From Pseudomonadaceae bacterium (lineage in GTDB: Bacteria > Pseudomonadota > Gammaproteobacteria > Pseudomonadales > Azotimanducaceae): 64,000 nucleotides of DNA. The notes below the pieces were generated by a model. It saw only the letters and a program-made list of their open reading frames with translations, was not told where the DNA came from and did no database searches. Below are positions 30,625 through 39,765 of the stretch, piece by piece; the stretch's first letter is position 1; every line of letters starts with the position of its first letter. Made by a program: the position numbers and the translations under genes. Where the stretch lies: positions 85,727 through 149,726 of the forward strand of contig JANSWO010000012.1 of the NCBI GenBank assembly GCA_024743435.1, written 5' to 3'.

Positions 30625-31075
30625 CTACCGGACCTGCTTGGACCTGCCAGTAGTGGTGCCGCGCAGGCAACATCAGCGAGTGGCTTGTCGATGCTGACGA
30701 TGGTGTCTATCATCCGAAGTATGTCCGTAAGCCCACTCAATCTTTCAATCGGCTCAATCAGCGCATTGCCTGTCTGTGCGTCGTATGCGAGCCACGCGAT
30801 CAGCGCCTCCGCTGACCTCGCGCGCTTGAGTTTGGCCGCTACGTCTTTGTTGTCTGTGCTCGGTCTGTTTTCCTTGCTCGCGGTTCCCGCAGCGATTGCA
30901 ACGCAGCCTCTGCTTGCGCTATCTCTGCCCGCTCTGGCGCTTCTGCCGGGGTAACCGGCACACAATTCTCTACAGGGCCCCTTTGCCCAATCGACCCACT
31001 GAAACAGACGTTGAACTCCCGATATTCGTGCGTTCTCCCCATGCTTCGCCTGCGCAATCGAGACGCGGCTGGCAA
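30621..31075 (-). pseudogene. Possible frameshifted small gene between purT and leuA
   Basis: The 521-nt gap 30625-31145 holds no intact convincing gene. On the minus strand two frames look partly coding. One (31075 to 30839) includes VTPAEAPERAEIAQAEAAL and stops. Another (30965 to 30621) includes VAAKLKRARSAEALIAWLAY and ERLSGLTDILRMID. Joined by a shift near 30840-30880 they would give one protein of about 150 residues. I do not recognise it. It could equally be non-coding. Confidence 0.25.
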
Positions 31076-31145
31076 GTCTGTCTAACAGTCATTATCGTGC
31101 GATTCTCGCCGCCGCCGCGGATGAAGGTCGCCAGGAGAGAGAAAC

Positions 31146-32843
31146 ATGTCCGCTAACCGTGCCCAGCCTCGAGGCCGAGCTGCCGGCAAAATGCCGTTCG
31201 AAAAATACCGCGCCTTCAAGCCGATCTCGCTTCCGGATCGGCAGTGGCCATCAAAGGTGCTGGATCAGCCGCCGCGCTGGTGCAGCGTCGATCTTCGAGA
31301 TGGCAATCAGGCTCTGATCGATCCGATGAACGTCGATGAAAAGCTGCGTATGTGGGATCTTCTCCTTGAGGTAGGCCTGTCCGAAGTGGAAGTGGGCTTT
31401 CCGTCAGCGTCGCAACCGGATTTCGATTTCATTCGCAAGATCATCGACGAGGACCTCATTCCTGATGGGGTGGCGGTGCAGGTGTTGTGTCAGGCGCGAC
31501 GCGAGCTGATTGACAAGACCTGCGAAGCACTCGACGGTGCCAAAGATGTCATTTTCCATCTCTACAACTCCACCTCCGAGCTGCAGCGGCGTGTGGTATT
31601 TCAGATGGATCGGTCTGGGATTGTCGATCTGGCGGTGCAGGGCACTGAGATCGTCAAAGAGGGGCTCAAGGATTTCCCCGGCCATGTAACGCTCGAATAC
31701 TCACCCGAGAGTTTTACTGGTACGGAACTGGATTTTGCGGTTGATATCTGTGCGTCGGTTGCCGATACCTGGGGCGCTACCGCTGATGAACCGATGATCA
31801 TCAATCTGCCGTCCACGGTTGAGATGTCGATGCCGAATGTCTATGCAGATCAGATCGAATGGTTCTGCCGGAACTTCCCCGGACGCGATCGCATCGTGGT
31901 GAGTCTGCATACGCATAACGATCGCGGCACCGGCGTTGCCGCGACGGAAATGGGCATTCTCGCGGGCGCCCAGCGGATAGAGGGCACGCTGTTCGGCAAT
32001 GGTGAACGCACCGGCAACTGCGACATTGTCAACGTTGCCATGAACCTGTTCAGCCAGGGCGTAGACCCGGAGCTGGATTTTCGAGACATGCCGCGTATTC
32101 GCAAAACGGTTGAAGAGATCAACAAACTGGTGGTGCCGGAGCGTCACCCCTACGCGGGTGAGCTGGTCTTTACTGCGTTCTCCGGATCGCATCAGGATGC
32201 GATTAAGAAAGGCATTTCGAAGCTCGACGGCGCACAGTGGGAAGTGCCCTACCTGCCGATCGATCCAGCGGATGTAGGCTCGTCGTATCGCGAAGCGGTT
32301 CGGGTCAACTCTCAGTCTGGTAAAGGCGGGACAGGTTTTATCCTCGAGGAGTACTTCGGAATTTCGCTGCCGCGGCCGATGCTCGTCGAGTTTTCAGGGC
32401 AGGTGCAGCGCCTCACCGAACAGCTCGATCGCGAGATCAAGCCGGACGAAATCTTTGAGGCGTTGGTGGCTGAGTACGTACGCGAATCTGGCCCGTACAA
32501 ACTGATTTCCTACGATTTGCTGGGCAGCCAGGATTCAGCCCAGCGCTGTGTTGCCAAGATCGAAGTGGCCGATCAGGCCATGACCATAGATGGAGAGGGC
32601 AGTGGTCCCATTGAAGCGTTCGTGAATTCGCTCGTCGAAACGCTGAATGAGCCGCTGAACATCGTGGACTACCACGAGCACGCTCTGTCCTCAGGCAAAG
32701 ACGCCAAAGCGATCTGCCTGCTGGCGATAGATGGCGATGGCGGCCAGCCTGTTTACGGAATAGGGCTTTCGCGCAATACCATCACCTCTTCGCTGGCGGC
32801 CATCGTATCTGCGATGAATCGCCGCTGGAGCGCTGTGAGATAG
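31146..32843 (+). CDS. leuA: 2-isopropylmalate synthase
   Basis: First step of leucine synthesis: acetyl-CoA plus 2-oxoisovalerate. At 565 residues this is the longer LeuA2-type form. The HMGL-like barrel begins with CSVDLRDGNQAL and has the metal motif HTHNDRGTGVAATE. The C-terminal allosteric domain (from about 440) includes DGEGSGPIEAFVNSL. AGGAGAG lies about 6 nt before the ATG. No other leu genes are adjacent. Confidence 0.96.
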   Translation: MSANRAQPRGRAAGKMPFEKYRAFKPISLPDRQWPSKVLDQPPRWCSVDLRDGNQALIDPMNVDEKLRMWDLLLEVGLSEVEVGFPSASQPDFDFIRKIIDEDLIPDGVAVQVLCQARRELIDKTCEALDGAKDVIFHLYNSTSELQRRVVFQMDRSGIVDLAVQGTEIVKEGLKDFPGHVTLEYSPESFTGTELDFAVDICASVADTWGATADEPMIINLPSTVEMSMPNVYADQIEWFCRNFPGRDRIVVSLHTHNDRGTGVAATEMGILAGAQRIEGTLFGNGERTGNCDIVNVAMNLFSQGVDPELDFRDMPRIRKTVEEINKLVVPERHPYAGELVFTAFSGSHQDAIKKGISKLDGAQWEVPYLPIDPADVGSSYREAVRVNSQSGKGGTGFILEEYFGISLPRPMLVEFSGQVQRLTEQLDREIKPDEIFEALVAEYVRESGPYKLISYDLLGSQDSAQRCVAKIEVADQAMTIDGEGSGPIEAFVNSLVETLNEPLNIVDYHEHALSSGKDAKAICLLAIDGDGGQPVYGIGLSRNTITSSLAAIVSAMNRRWSAVR

Positions 32844-32877
32844 CGCAGAAGACTCCGATAGGCTTCTCTGCGCTTTG
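32842..32877 (+). terminator. Terminator-like hairpin after leuA
   Basis: AGCGCAGAAG (32842-32851) can pair with CTTCTCTGCGCT (32863-32874) with a 2-nt bulge. It overlaps the leuA stop codon. Only TTT... two or three T residues follow, so the terminator is weak by sequence. Confidence 0.45.
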
Positions 32878-33006
32878 GTGCAGGTTGTCACCTTTGAGAT
32901 GGAGGTTTCATCTACGGGTCACGCAGGCTACATGTTGTGAGCCCACGGTGTGTTCACCGACGCCCAATCGCGTCGAGTGCACAATCAACACTGTGGAGTT
33001 CACACA

Positions 33007-34566
33007 ATGAAAAAGACTGTCTCACGACGACAATTCTCACAACTCGCGGCAACGGCGGCTGCGGCTTCGGCCGTCGCCCCCTTGGGGCTATTCAACGCCC
33101 GCGTCGCGTCTGCGGCGCCGGGGTGCAATCCGGCCAGCTTCCGGGTTGACGGTTTTGGCCCGCTGTCACCCAAGCTACCGGCCAACACAGAAGACCTGAG
33201 CGGACTGGTAGGCGTTGACGGTCTGTCCGGTGACTTTCGTGGCCAGCCACTATTGCGCCTACCCGAGGGATTTAACTATCGCGCGATTTCCATTCGTGGA
33301 CAGTTGATGAGTGACGGCAACCTTGTCCCGGGTGACCATGACGGCATGGCAGCTTTTCGTGTTCGGGGTGGAAACACCGCGCTCGTTCGCAACCATGAAC
33401 TCAGTCCCACCGAAGACGAGGCTGGAAACAATCTGGGATGTTTGTCAGCGAATGGCCGAGTTTATGACCCGTTCACGGGAGACGCGGCAGGCCTTGGTGG
33501 TGGTGGTACGTCGACCATCGTATTGAATCGACAGGGCGAAGTGCTGGGTGATTATGTCTCTCTCGGCGGCACCATTAGAAATTGTGCTGGTGGCCCGGCT
33601 CCCTGGGGATCCTGGATCTCCTGCGAGGAAACGGTCTCCACGCCAGCGAACAATGACCAAGTAACGAAGAAGCACGGTTACAACTTCGAAGTACCGGCAG
33701 ATTTGCGTCAGGCGGTTGATCCCATTCCGCTGATCGCCATGGGCCGGATGAACCATGAAGCCGTGTCGGTGGATCCGCGCAATGGCTATATTTTCCAGAC
33801 GGAAGATCGCGGTGATAGCGCTTACTACAAGTTTGTGCCGTCAAAAACACCGCGTCGCTTTGGCGATTTGCAGGAGGGCGGAGATCTCTATGCGATGGTC
33901 ATAGATCCTGACCAGCGGGCCACCTGCGACAACAGCGCGCTGCCTATGGGTGAGTTTCAGGGCACATCCGTTGTCGATACCCGTGGTTTAGGCCGAGGCG
34001 CTTCGGGCAGCATGCTGCCGTTTCTTGGTCAGCCTCTGAAGGTAAGCTGGGTGAAGCTCGAGGATGTGGATCCTGAGGAAGACACCCTGCGCTTCGAAGC
34101 TCAGGCAAAAGGCGCTGCCGTGTTCTGGCGCGGTGAGGGCGCCTGGTATTTTGGTGGTAAGCATTACTGGGTCAACAGCGGCGCTGGCGATGCCGCGGAA
34201 GGGCAGGTCATGTGTTACGACCCGAAGACGGAAACCGTGACGCTGGTCGTTGAGTCCACTGACGAAAACCTACTCGATGGCCCGGACAACATCACCGTTG
34301 GTTATGACGGCACTCTGTACCTCTGCGAAGATGGCAGCAGCGGCAGCCTCGGAGCGGAAAACTTCAGCCAGCGCGTTGTTGGTGTTGATGCCGCGGGTGG
34401 TCTGTTTGATCTTGCTCAGAACGTCATTCCAGGTGATACGAGTGAGTTTGGCGGTGGCTGTTTCTCGCCGGATGGCCGGTTTTTCTACGTCAACAGTCAG
34501 GGCGTTGGAATAACCTACGTGATCTGGCGGGACGCATACCGTCCCATTCTGCTTCGCGACGGTTAG
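33007..34566 (+). CDS. PhoX family protein (DUF839), Tat-exported
   Basis: 519 residues from ATG 33007. The N-terminus carries a twin-arginine signal (SRRQFSQLAA, then an Ala-rich hydrophobic stretch and VASAAP). The rest is a DUF839/PhoX beta-propeller, with RNHELSP, SWISCEETVSTP and GRMNHEAVSVDP as recognisable parts. PhoX enzymes are Ca/Fe-dependent alkaline phosphatases; many DUF839 proteins have not been tested. A frame further upstream (32950) would hide the Tat signal. No phosphate-regulon (Pho box) site could be assigned. Confidence 0.83.
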   Translation: MKKTVSRRQFSQLAATAAAASAVAPLGLFNARVASAAPGCNPASFRVDGFGPLSPKLPANTEDLSGLVGVDGLSGDFRGQPLLRLPEGFNYRAISIRGQLMSDGNLVPGDHDGMAAFRVRGGNTALVRNHELSPTEDEAGNNLGCLSANGRVYDPFTGDAAGLGGGGTSTIVLNRQGEVLGDYVSLGGTIRNCAGGPAPWGSWISCEETVSTPANNDQVTKKHGYNFEVPADLRQAVDPIPLIAMGRMNHEAVSVDPRNGYIFQTEDRGDSAYYKFVPSKTPRRFGDLQEGGDLYAMVIDPDQRATCDNSALPMGEFQGTSVVDTRGLGRGASGSMLPFLGQPLKVSWVKLEDVDPEEDTLRFEAQAKGAAVFWRGEGAWYFGGKHYWVNSGAGDAAEGQVMCYDPKTETVTLVVESTDENLLDGPDNITVGYDGTLYLCEDGSSGSLGAENFSQRVVGVDAAGGLFDLAQNVIPGDTSEFGGGCFSPDGRFFYVNSQGVGITYVIWRDAYRPILLRDG

Positions 34567-34581
34567 TACGTAGAGCCAAGT

Positions 34582-34602
34582 TCGGCGGGTAATGCCCGCC
34601 GA
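34582..34602 (+). terminator. Hairpin after the PhoX-like gene
   Basis: TCGGCGGG, loop TAATG, CCCGCCGA form an 8-bp stem 15 nt after the stop. A short TTT follows about 6 nt later. Probable transcription end for the PhoX-like gene. Confidence 0.5.
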
Positions 34603-34639
34603 GCGCATTTCGGTGTAGCGCGGTGATCTTCCAACTGGC

Positions 34640-34985
34640 GCGATAGCGACCCGGGGGAGATTGCCGCGTTGTCAGGCTGCTTAGCAGCCTGACGCCTCGC
34701 AATGACGGGTGGCTTTGGCGCCTCGCAATGACGGGCGACTTTAGCGCCCCGCGGTGACCGTTGCGAGCCGTCATTGCGAGCCCGAAGGGCGCGGCTATCT
34801 CCGGCAGGCAGACTTTTTCCGCAGGAGATCGCCGCAGTCGCTTCGCTGCTTCGCGATGACGGGCGGCTTTAGGGGCCCGCAATGAAGAGTGGTTTTAGCG
34901 CCCCGCAATGACGGGTGCTTTTAGCGCCCCGCGGTGACCGTTAAGAGCGGTCATTGCGAGCCCGAAGGGCGCGGCAATCTCCTGC
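34640..34985. repeat. Dense cluster of dispersed intergenic repeats
   Basis: Fills the 427-nt gap 34567-34993 with no gene. Two 60-nt direct copies (34741-34800 and 34921-34980) differ at four positions and are exactly 180 nt apart. Each contains GTCATTGCGAGCCCGAAGGG and GCGCGG. Many shorter copies of CGCAATGACGGG preceded by TTTAGCGCCC occur between them in both orientations. Related copies are at 27.1, 42.35 and 47.3 kb. Confidence 0.85.
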
Positions 34986-34993
34986 CGATTGGT

Positions 34994-35803
34994 TTATCGC
35001 CCTTTGAAGTCAGCTTTGCGACGTTCCATGAAGGATGCCATGCCTTCTTTGAAGTCTTCGGTTTGGAACAACGGCAGCAATTGCAGGAACACGTGGTGCA
35101 CGTGGTCATCGAACGTCTCGTTCATGCCAGTGCGCATCATTCGCTTCGATGCCTGCACGGCGAGTGGAGCATTGGCCGCAATCTCCCGAGCGATAGACAG
35201 GCCTTTCTCCAGACTTTGGCTGGCGGGGACGACGTGGTTGACCAGGCCCAGCTCAAGACACTCAGTGCCCTTCAAGGTTCGGCCTGTAAAAATCAGCTCA
35301 GCGGCTTTTGCCCAGCCGAGAAGCCGCGGCAGTATCCAGGTGCCTCCGGATTCGGGAACAATACCCCGGGCCGTAAACGCTGCTGCGAGTTTCGCCTCGT
35401 CCGACATGATCCGAATGTCGCATCCCATGGCCATATCCATGCCATAGCCGGCGGCGGAGCCGTTCAATACGCAGACCGTTGGCGTGTCGAGGTTGTACAG
35501 CACGGTTGGTGGCGTGTTGCGCAGATCGATGGTTGTGCTAACCGTCTGGCGGCTGGAAATGTTATCGCTGATGGCGCTGCCACGCAGATCGAGCCCTGCG
35601 CAAAAGAAGCGGCCACTACCGGTGAGAACAATGACTCGAACTTTCTTATCAGCGTCGGCTGCCAGGAGATGTTCGCTCACCGCATTCAGCATTTCCGGTG
35701 AGATAGTGTTTTGCCGATCGGGACGATTCAGAGTAATCGTCGCGATCCCATCAGTAACGTCGTACAGAACTTCTGATTCGCTGGTTTGCGCTTGCTCGGC
35801 CAT
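34994..35803 (-). CDS. Enoyl-CoA hydratase/isomerase family protein
   Basis: Crotonase-fold enzyme of 269 residues. Oxyanion-hole motifs are GRFFCAGLDLRG and NGSAAGYGMDMAMGCD; the acidic residue position is in FTARGIVPESGGTW. These support a CoA-thioester hydratase or isomerase. The specific reaction is unknown. ATG 35803 is chosen, with GGGAG about 9 nt upstream; the frame extends to 35851 without conserved sequence. The gene stands alone. Confidence 0.88.
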   Translation of the reverse strand: MAEQAQTSESEVLYDVTDGIATITLNRPDRQNTISPEMLNAVSEHLLAADADKKVRVIVLTGSGRFFCAGLDLRGSAISDNISSRQTVSTTIDLRNTPPTVLYNLDTPTVCVLNGSAAGYGMDMAMGCDIRIMSDEAKLAAAFTARGIVPESGGTWILPRLLGWAKAAELIFTGRTLKGTECLELGLVNHVVPASQSLEKGLSIAREIAANAPLAVQASKRMMRTGMNETFDDHVHHVFLQLLPLFQTEDFKEGMASFMERRKADFKGR

Positions 35804-35937
35804 GTGATTGATCTCCCGTCTAAGGCTGTTAGTGCTATTCCGAACGGTCAAATTACCAGTTATTTACGTTGTCTGCTGGCGAGGCAGGCAGCCGGCGTCT
35901 ACCGTTAAGTCAAGAGTCCGATAGGAAGTCCCTGGTA

Positions 35938-36174
35938 GTGAGCAACAATCCGATATCGCCTCGAAATCATCAGCAACTCGTTGATGTTCTTGAGATTTAC
36001 TACGCACGGCAAGTACGTCAGGACATGCTGCGTCAGGTGCGAAGGTTGCGCCACGAGGCAGACCAGGTAGTGGCTCTCGATCCGGCTCGAAAGCGCGAGA
36101 TCAAGAGCTACTACGACGCCATGTTGTTCACGGCTGATGAGCTGCTGCGTTACCTGGGTGACGACAGCGTTTGA
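35938..36174 (+). CDS. Small helical hypothetical protein
   Basis: 78 residues from GTG 35938, with AGGAAG 9 nt upstream. The sequence is helical and charged (YYARQVRQDMLRQVRRLRHE, then REIKSYYDAMLF). No domain recognised, no signal peptide or membrane helix. The frame opens at 35869, but the first 23 residues look non-coding. It lies between divergent and convergent neighbours. Confidence 0.55.
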   Translation: MSNNPISPRNHQQLVDVLEIYYARQVRQDMLRQVRRLRHEADQVVALDPARKREIKSYYDAMLFTADELLRYLGDDSV

Positions 36175-36208
36175 GCCCAGACCAGCAGCTGCGTTGCAGC
36201 CGACTTGG

Positions 36209-37018
36209 CTAGCCCGCCCGCTCAGGCATTTTCTCTTCTGTAATGTCGTATCCCGCCTCCGCTGGAATGCACAGGTAAGCGCCGTCATCTCGCTTCTCCA
36301 GCACCGGTTCTACTCGAACCGTTGGCTCCGCGGCTGCGCTGGCGAGCGCATCATCCACGCTGCTGTACTGGGCGAGTTTCCAGACATTGCGCAGAGTGGG
36401 GAAGATCACCGTGTACTTGCCGCTTTCAGCGCCGGCAAGTGCGTCTTTTGGCCGAATCCAGACCGAATCTACCGATTCGCTGCCGTCATGCAGCGCGACG
36501 TGATCCTGTGGTGCGCGCGCAAGATAGAAGTGCGTGTCGAAGCGCTTGGGCATCATGGATGGCGTCACCCAGTGTGCAAAATGGGTGAGCAGGTCGCAGG
36601 CAACCACCAGCTGTTCCTTTGCCAGGAATGCGGCCATGGTTACTTCCCCGGAGACGAGTTTAGCCCGGTAGTGTTCTAGGCCGGCCAGTCGCTCGCCGTC
36701 GATCAGCGCTTCGCTGCCCACCGGGCGCGCCAGCAGCACGCCGCATTCCTCGAACGCCTCACGGACCGACGAGACCTCAATTGCTCGCTGACTGGCGTCT
36801 GGGCTTGCGCCAGTTAAGTACTCGGCGAGTTCTGGGTCGCTGTCCTGCGGATCCGTTTTGCCGCCGGGGAAGACCAGCGCGCCAGATGCGAAGTCTATCT
36901 GGTGGTGTCGCACCACCATAAAGACTTCCATTTCGCCGTTTCTCTCGCGCAGCATCAGAACCGTCGCGGCGGGAATGATGGCTGGTTTGTCCGCGGTTGT
37001 GGGTTCTTTTGTGCTCAT
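36209..37018 (-). CDS. NUDIX hydrolase
   Basis: 269 residues with an expanded NUDIX fold. Segments include IIPAATVLMLRERNG, LVFPGGKTDPQD and the NUDIX box residues in SSVREAFEECGVLLA. The overall shape resembles the NUDT19/CoA-pyrophosphatase-like group. Its 5' end overlaps the LLM oxidoreductase stop by 4 nt (ATGA), so the two are co-transcribed. Confidence 0.85.
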   Translation of the reverse strand: MSTKEPTTADKPAIIPAATVLMLRERNGEMEVFMVVRHHQIDFASGALVFPGGKTDPQDSDPELAEYLTGASPDASQRAIEVSSVREAFEECGVLLARPVGSEALIDGERLAGLEHYRAKLVSGEVTMAAFLAKEQLVVACDLLTHFAHWVTPSMMPKRFDTHFYLARAPQDHVALHDGSESVDSVWIRPKDALAGAESGKYTVIFPTLRNVWKLAQYSSVDDALASAAAEPTVRVEPVLEKRDDGAYLCIPAEAGYDITEEKMPERAG

Positions 37019-37911
37019 CGGCCGGCTACCTGTGTAATGAATCGGTCCAGTGTCGCGACCTTGTTGTCGTGATCGCCCAGCGTGAAGTCGGGCACGATGA
37101 GTTCATCAACACCTGCCGCCTCGTACTCGGCCACGATTGCGCGCAGTTCGTCGGTATCACCGATGATAGAGGCTTGCTGAAGGTTGGCGTTTCGCATTTG
37201 CTCGAGGAACGCCGGATCGTCGCTGTAGAACAACAACGCGACTGCGCTGCGTTGAATGTCTGCCGAGTCGCGCCCGAGCTCTTCGCAGTAGCGATCGATG
37301 ATCGCGTTTTTGTGCGCAAGAGTCTCCGGTGTTCCCCATACGTTCCATTCATCGGCGTACTCAGCCGTTATCTTCAGAGTCACCTTCTCGCCACCACCTC
37401 CGATCATTAGGGGAAGAGGGCTCTGCAATGGCTTCGGCTCACACGATGCCTCGGCTAATTGATAGTACTTGCCGGCTACTGTTGCGCTCGGCTCGTTGTA
37501 CATGGCCTTTATGACCTGGCAGGCCTCTCGCAACCGTTCGAGGCGCTCGCCTACCGTGTAGAAGGGCAGACCGTATTGTTCGTGCTCGTTCTCCTGCCAG
37601 CCCGCCCCGAGGCCCAGTACGACACGACCGTTGCTGATGTGATCCAGCGTGGCCGCCATCTTTGCCAGCACAGCCGGGTGCCGATAGGTGTTACCTGTCA
37701 CCAGTGTTCCCATACGCAAGCGCGGCACCTGGGCGGCAACGGCGCTGAGCGTAACCCAGGCCTCTGGCCAGGGCGTGGACGTATCCGGCGCATTGGGCAT
37801 GAAGTGGTCCGCGTACCAGAAGCCGTCCCAGCCGGTTTGTTCCACATGCCTGGCCAGCGTAAGGACCGTATCGAAGGGCTGGGCCGGATTTGGCCAAAAA
37901 CTGAATCTCAT
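37015..37911 (-). CDS. LLM-class flavin/F420-type oxidoreductase
   Basis: Luciferase-like TIM-barrel oxidoreductase, 298 residues. WDGFWYADHFMPN near the N-terminus and VVLGLGAGWQENEHEQYGLPF are typical of this class. Homologues are often named F420-dependent, but FMN use is equally possible in a gammaproteobacterium. Upstream partner of the NUDIX gene; the pair may share a detoxification or cofactor role (inference). Confidence 0.82.
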   Translation of the reverse strand: MRFSFWPNPAQPFDTVLTLARHVEQTGWDGFWYADHFMPNAPDTSTPWPEAWVTLSAVAAQVPRLRMGTLVTGNTYRHPAVLAKMAATLDHISNGRVVLGLGAGWQENEHEQYGLPFYTVGERLERLREACQVIKAMYNEPSATVAGKYYQLAEASCEPKPLQSPLPLMIGGGGEKVTLKITAEYADEWNVWGTPETLAHKNAIIDRYCEELGRDSADIQRSAVALLFYSDDPAFLEQMRNANLQQASIIGDTDELRAIVAEYEAAGVDELIVPDFTLGDHDNKVATLDRFITQVAGR

Positions 37912-38024
37912 GAAGTCTCCCCGGTGATTGAGTCGCGCACAGCGCGCACCATGTTCGCCCAGCCAAAAGTGCTATGGCAAACTCTTCCTGCGTCGGCTGT
38001 CTGCTATGTGTGACGGAGAAGTCC

Positions 38025-38309
38025 TTGAGTATTTCCTGTGTGGTCGTCGATTTCCATTTGGATGGTTGCCGTTCGCTGAAAGAGAAACGCTCGGCGCTCT
38101 CCGGGCTCAGGCAGCGATATGGACGACAAACGAATGTCGCCGCCTTTGAGAGCGCGTTTGCGGACAGCACGGATCGAGGGCAGTGGAGTTTCATTGTGGC
38201 CGCCAGTGCGCCCGGGCCGGTATCGAGCCAGATCAACCGGATGCTCGAGTCCATCGAGAGCCAGGTCGATGCGGTCATTGTGGATGTCCAGACCTGGCAA
38301 TTGGACTGA
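38025..38309 (+). CDS. DUF503 domain-containing protein
   Basis: 94 residues; FHLDGCRSLKEKRSALSGL is the DUF503 signature. The ferredoxin-like fold then includes DRGQWSFIVAASAP. The family function is unknown. TTG 38025 is preferred because GGAG lies 6 nt upstream and the family begins here; the frame opens earlier at 37974. It lies 7 nt upstream of the DUF3080 gene. Confidence 0.72.
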   Translation: MSISCVVVDFHLDGCRSLKEKRSALSGLRQRYGRQTNVAAFESAFADSTDRGQWSFIVAASAPGPVSSQINRMLESIESQVDAVIVDVQTWQLD

Positions 38310-38316
38310 GCGCCTG

Positions 38317-39381
38317 ATGGCTCGTCCCGCTGGCGCTGGTTTCGTCGCCGTCATGCTTGTCTTTTGTCTGTGTGGGTGCGGCGATCAAGCGGATGATCCC
38401 GGGCAGCAGTTACGTGACTACCGGGAGCGCGTTCTGAGGCTGCTGGAGGTGGCACAGAGCGACCTGATCGTTGCGCCAACACCCGCGCTGCCGACCGTGC
38501 TACGCAAGCGTGAGCTGCTCGTGGCGATCGATGTGGAGTCTGTTGGTTTGCTGGAGTTCTTCGAGTTGCAGCAATGCGATCTTGGCTCGCTGGTGGCCAG
38601 ACGCTCGGGCTCGCTGGGCAAGCTTGCGCCTCTGAGCGAGCGCCTTGCGTATGAACTTTCGTTCCTGCTAGTAGCGCAGGGTTGTCTCAGCGCCAGCGAA
38701 GACCTGACGCCCGATGCCAGACAGCTCGTATCAACCATCGTAGAGCGTAAGCAAAGCGTGCTTGATAAACATATGTGGAACGCGATTTTTGCCGGTCCCG
38801 AGATGCTGCGCCGGCTCGGCAGTGCCGATGGCAACCTCAGTGAGTTTGCGACGCAGCTGACGGATCTGCGCGACTTGAGTCGCAACGCCCGTTCTGGTCG
38901 GGAGCGTGATGCACCCTGGAACGAGGCGCTACAGCGATTATCCAGCGGCGGTGGAATAGGCGCATCGCTTGCGCGCTGGCAGCTGGTGGATCGAGAGCTG
39001 GCGCTGGTAACCGCTGCGCTCATCGAGGCGGGCGGAAAAGTGTGCAGGAATGGTCGGCCGACTCCGCGCGCGCGTAACCTGAAGGCTTTGCTGGAGGAGT
39101 TTTTCGTTGCCAGGGTTCGTGCCAAACTGGCGCCTGTCCTGCAACGCGATGAGACTTGGGTACGCGCGATGAACGCATTAGCCGATGACTTCACCTCGGT
39201 TGCGCCGGCTGGTTTTCAGCACTGGCGGGAACAGACTCTCTCGGGTGCTCAATCCCTATGGCAACGCAGCCAGAATCGGTTGTCTGAACATGCCAGAGCC
39301 TGGAGTTCGTTGCTTGAAACGTGCGGCTTGCCCCTCGCGCCTGCTCCGGGCCCGAGCAGCCCTGGTTCGGAGCAAGCGTAA
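38317..39381 (+). CDS. DUF3080 lipoprotein
   Basis: 354 residues with a lipoprotein signal ending in CLCGC. The start of the mature part (QQLRDYRERVLRLLEV) is typical of DUF3080, a gammaproteobacterial family of unknown role. The body is helical. ATG 38317 is chosen for the signal peptide; the frame opens at 38119 within the DUF503 gene. The stop and the next ATG overlap (TAATG). Confidence 0.78.
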   Translation: MARPAGAGFVAVMLVFCLCGCGDQADDPGQQLRDYRERVLRLLEVAQSDLIVAPTPALPTVLRKRELLVAIDVESVGLLEFFELQQCDLGSLVARRSGSLGKLAPLSERLAYELSFLLVAQGCLSASEDLTPDARQLVSTIVERKQSVLDKHMWNAIFAGPEMLRRLGSADGNLSEFATQLTDLRDLSRNARSGRERDAPWNEALQRLSSGGGIGASLARWQLVDRELALVTAALIEAGGKVCRNGRPTPRARNLKALLEEFFVARVRAKLAPVLQRDETWVRAMNALADDFTSVAPAGFQHWREQTLSGAQSLWQRSQNRLSEHARAWSSLLETCGLPLAPAPGPSSPGSEQA

Positions 39382-39764
39382 TGTTTGCGTCGCTGGCGTT
39401 GGTCGTTTTTGTTGTGGTCGCCGTTACGGTCTGGCAGCGCAGCTCCCGTCGTGGTCGCCTGCAATGGTTGTCGAAACTGTCGTTGCCCGGACAGTGGACT
39501 TCGAGCGATGGTTCCCGGATAGAGTTCGCGGGTGGCCTGGACCATGGCGACTATGAGTGGCGTCGTGCGGGAGCAACAGAACGCGGTAGCTGGCGTTACA
39601 CCGGCCACATTCTCACGTTCACTCCCAGTGAAGGTGCGAGCCACCGCTTCGATGTGCGTTTGTATGATGCTGGCAAGATCTCTCTAACACCGAAGCAAGG
39701 CAGCGCACTGCTGCTCGAAAAACGCTCCAGCAATGTGGTGCCGCTCTTTCGAGGCGGGGAGTAG
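39381..39764 (+). CDS. Small membrane-anchored hypothetical protein
   Basis: 127 residues. The N-terminus is one transmembrane helix (MFASLALVVFVVVAVTVW), followed by a small beta-rich domain (GQWTSSDGSRIEFAGG, RGSWRYTGHILTFTPS) that resembles a lipocalin-like strand pattern. No named family recognised. Starts with TAATG coupling to the DUF3080 gene, so they probably act together. Confidence 0.65.
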   Translation: MFASLALVVFVVVAVTVWQRSSRRGRLQWLSKLSLPGQWTSSDGSRIEFAGGLDHGDYEWRRAGATERGSWRYTGHILTFTPSEGASHRFDVRLYDAGKISLTPKQGSALLLEKRSSNVVPLFRGGE

Positions 39765-39765
39765 C

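Noticed and set aside
30685..30954. 89-residue plus-strand frame rich in Leu, Ser and Ala
   Set aside because: Reads like the complement of a minus-strand coding-like region; no ribosome site or family match.
32950..33006. Earlier start for the PhoX-like gene
   Set aside because: It would put 19 residues before the twin-arginine motif; ATG 33007 gives a normal Tat signal.
34934..35701. 255-residue plus-strand frame
   Set aside because: Antisense of the enoyl-CoA hydratase gene, which carries all family motifs.
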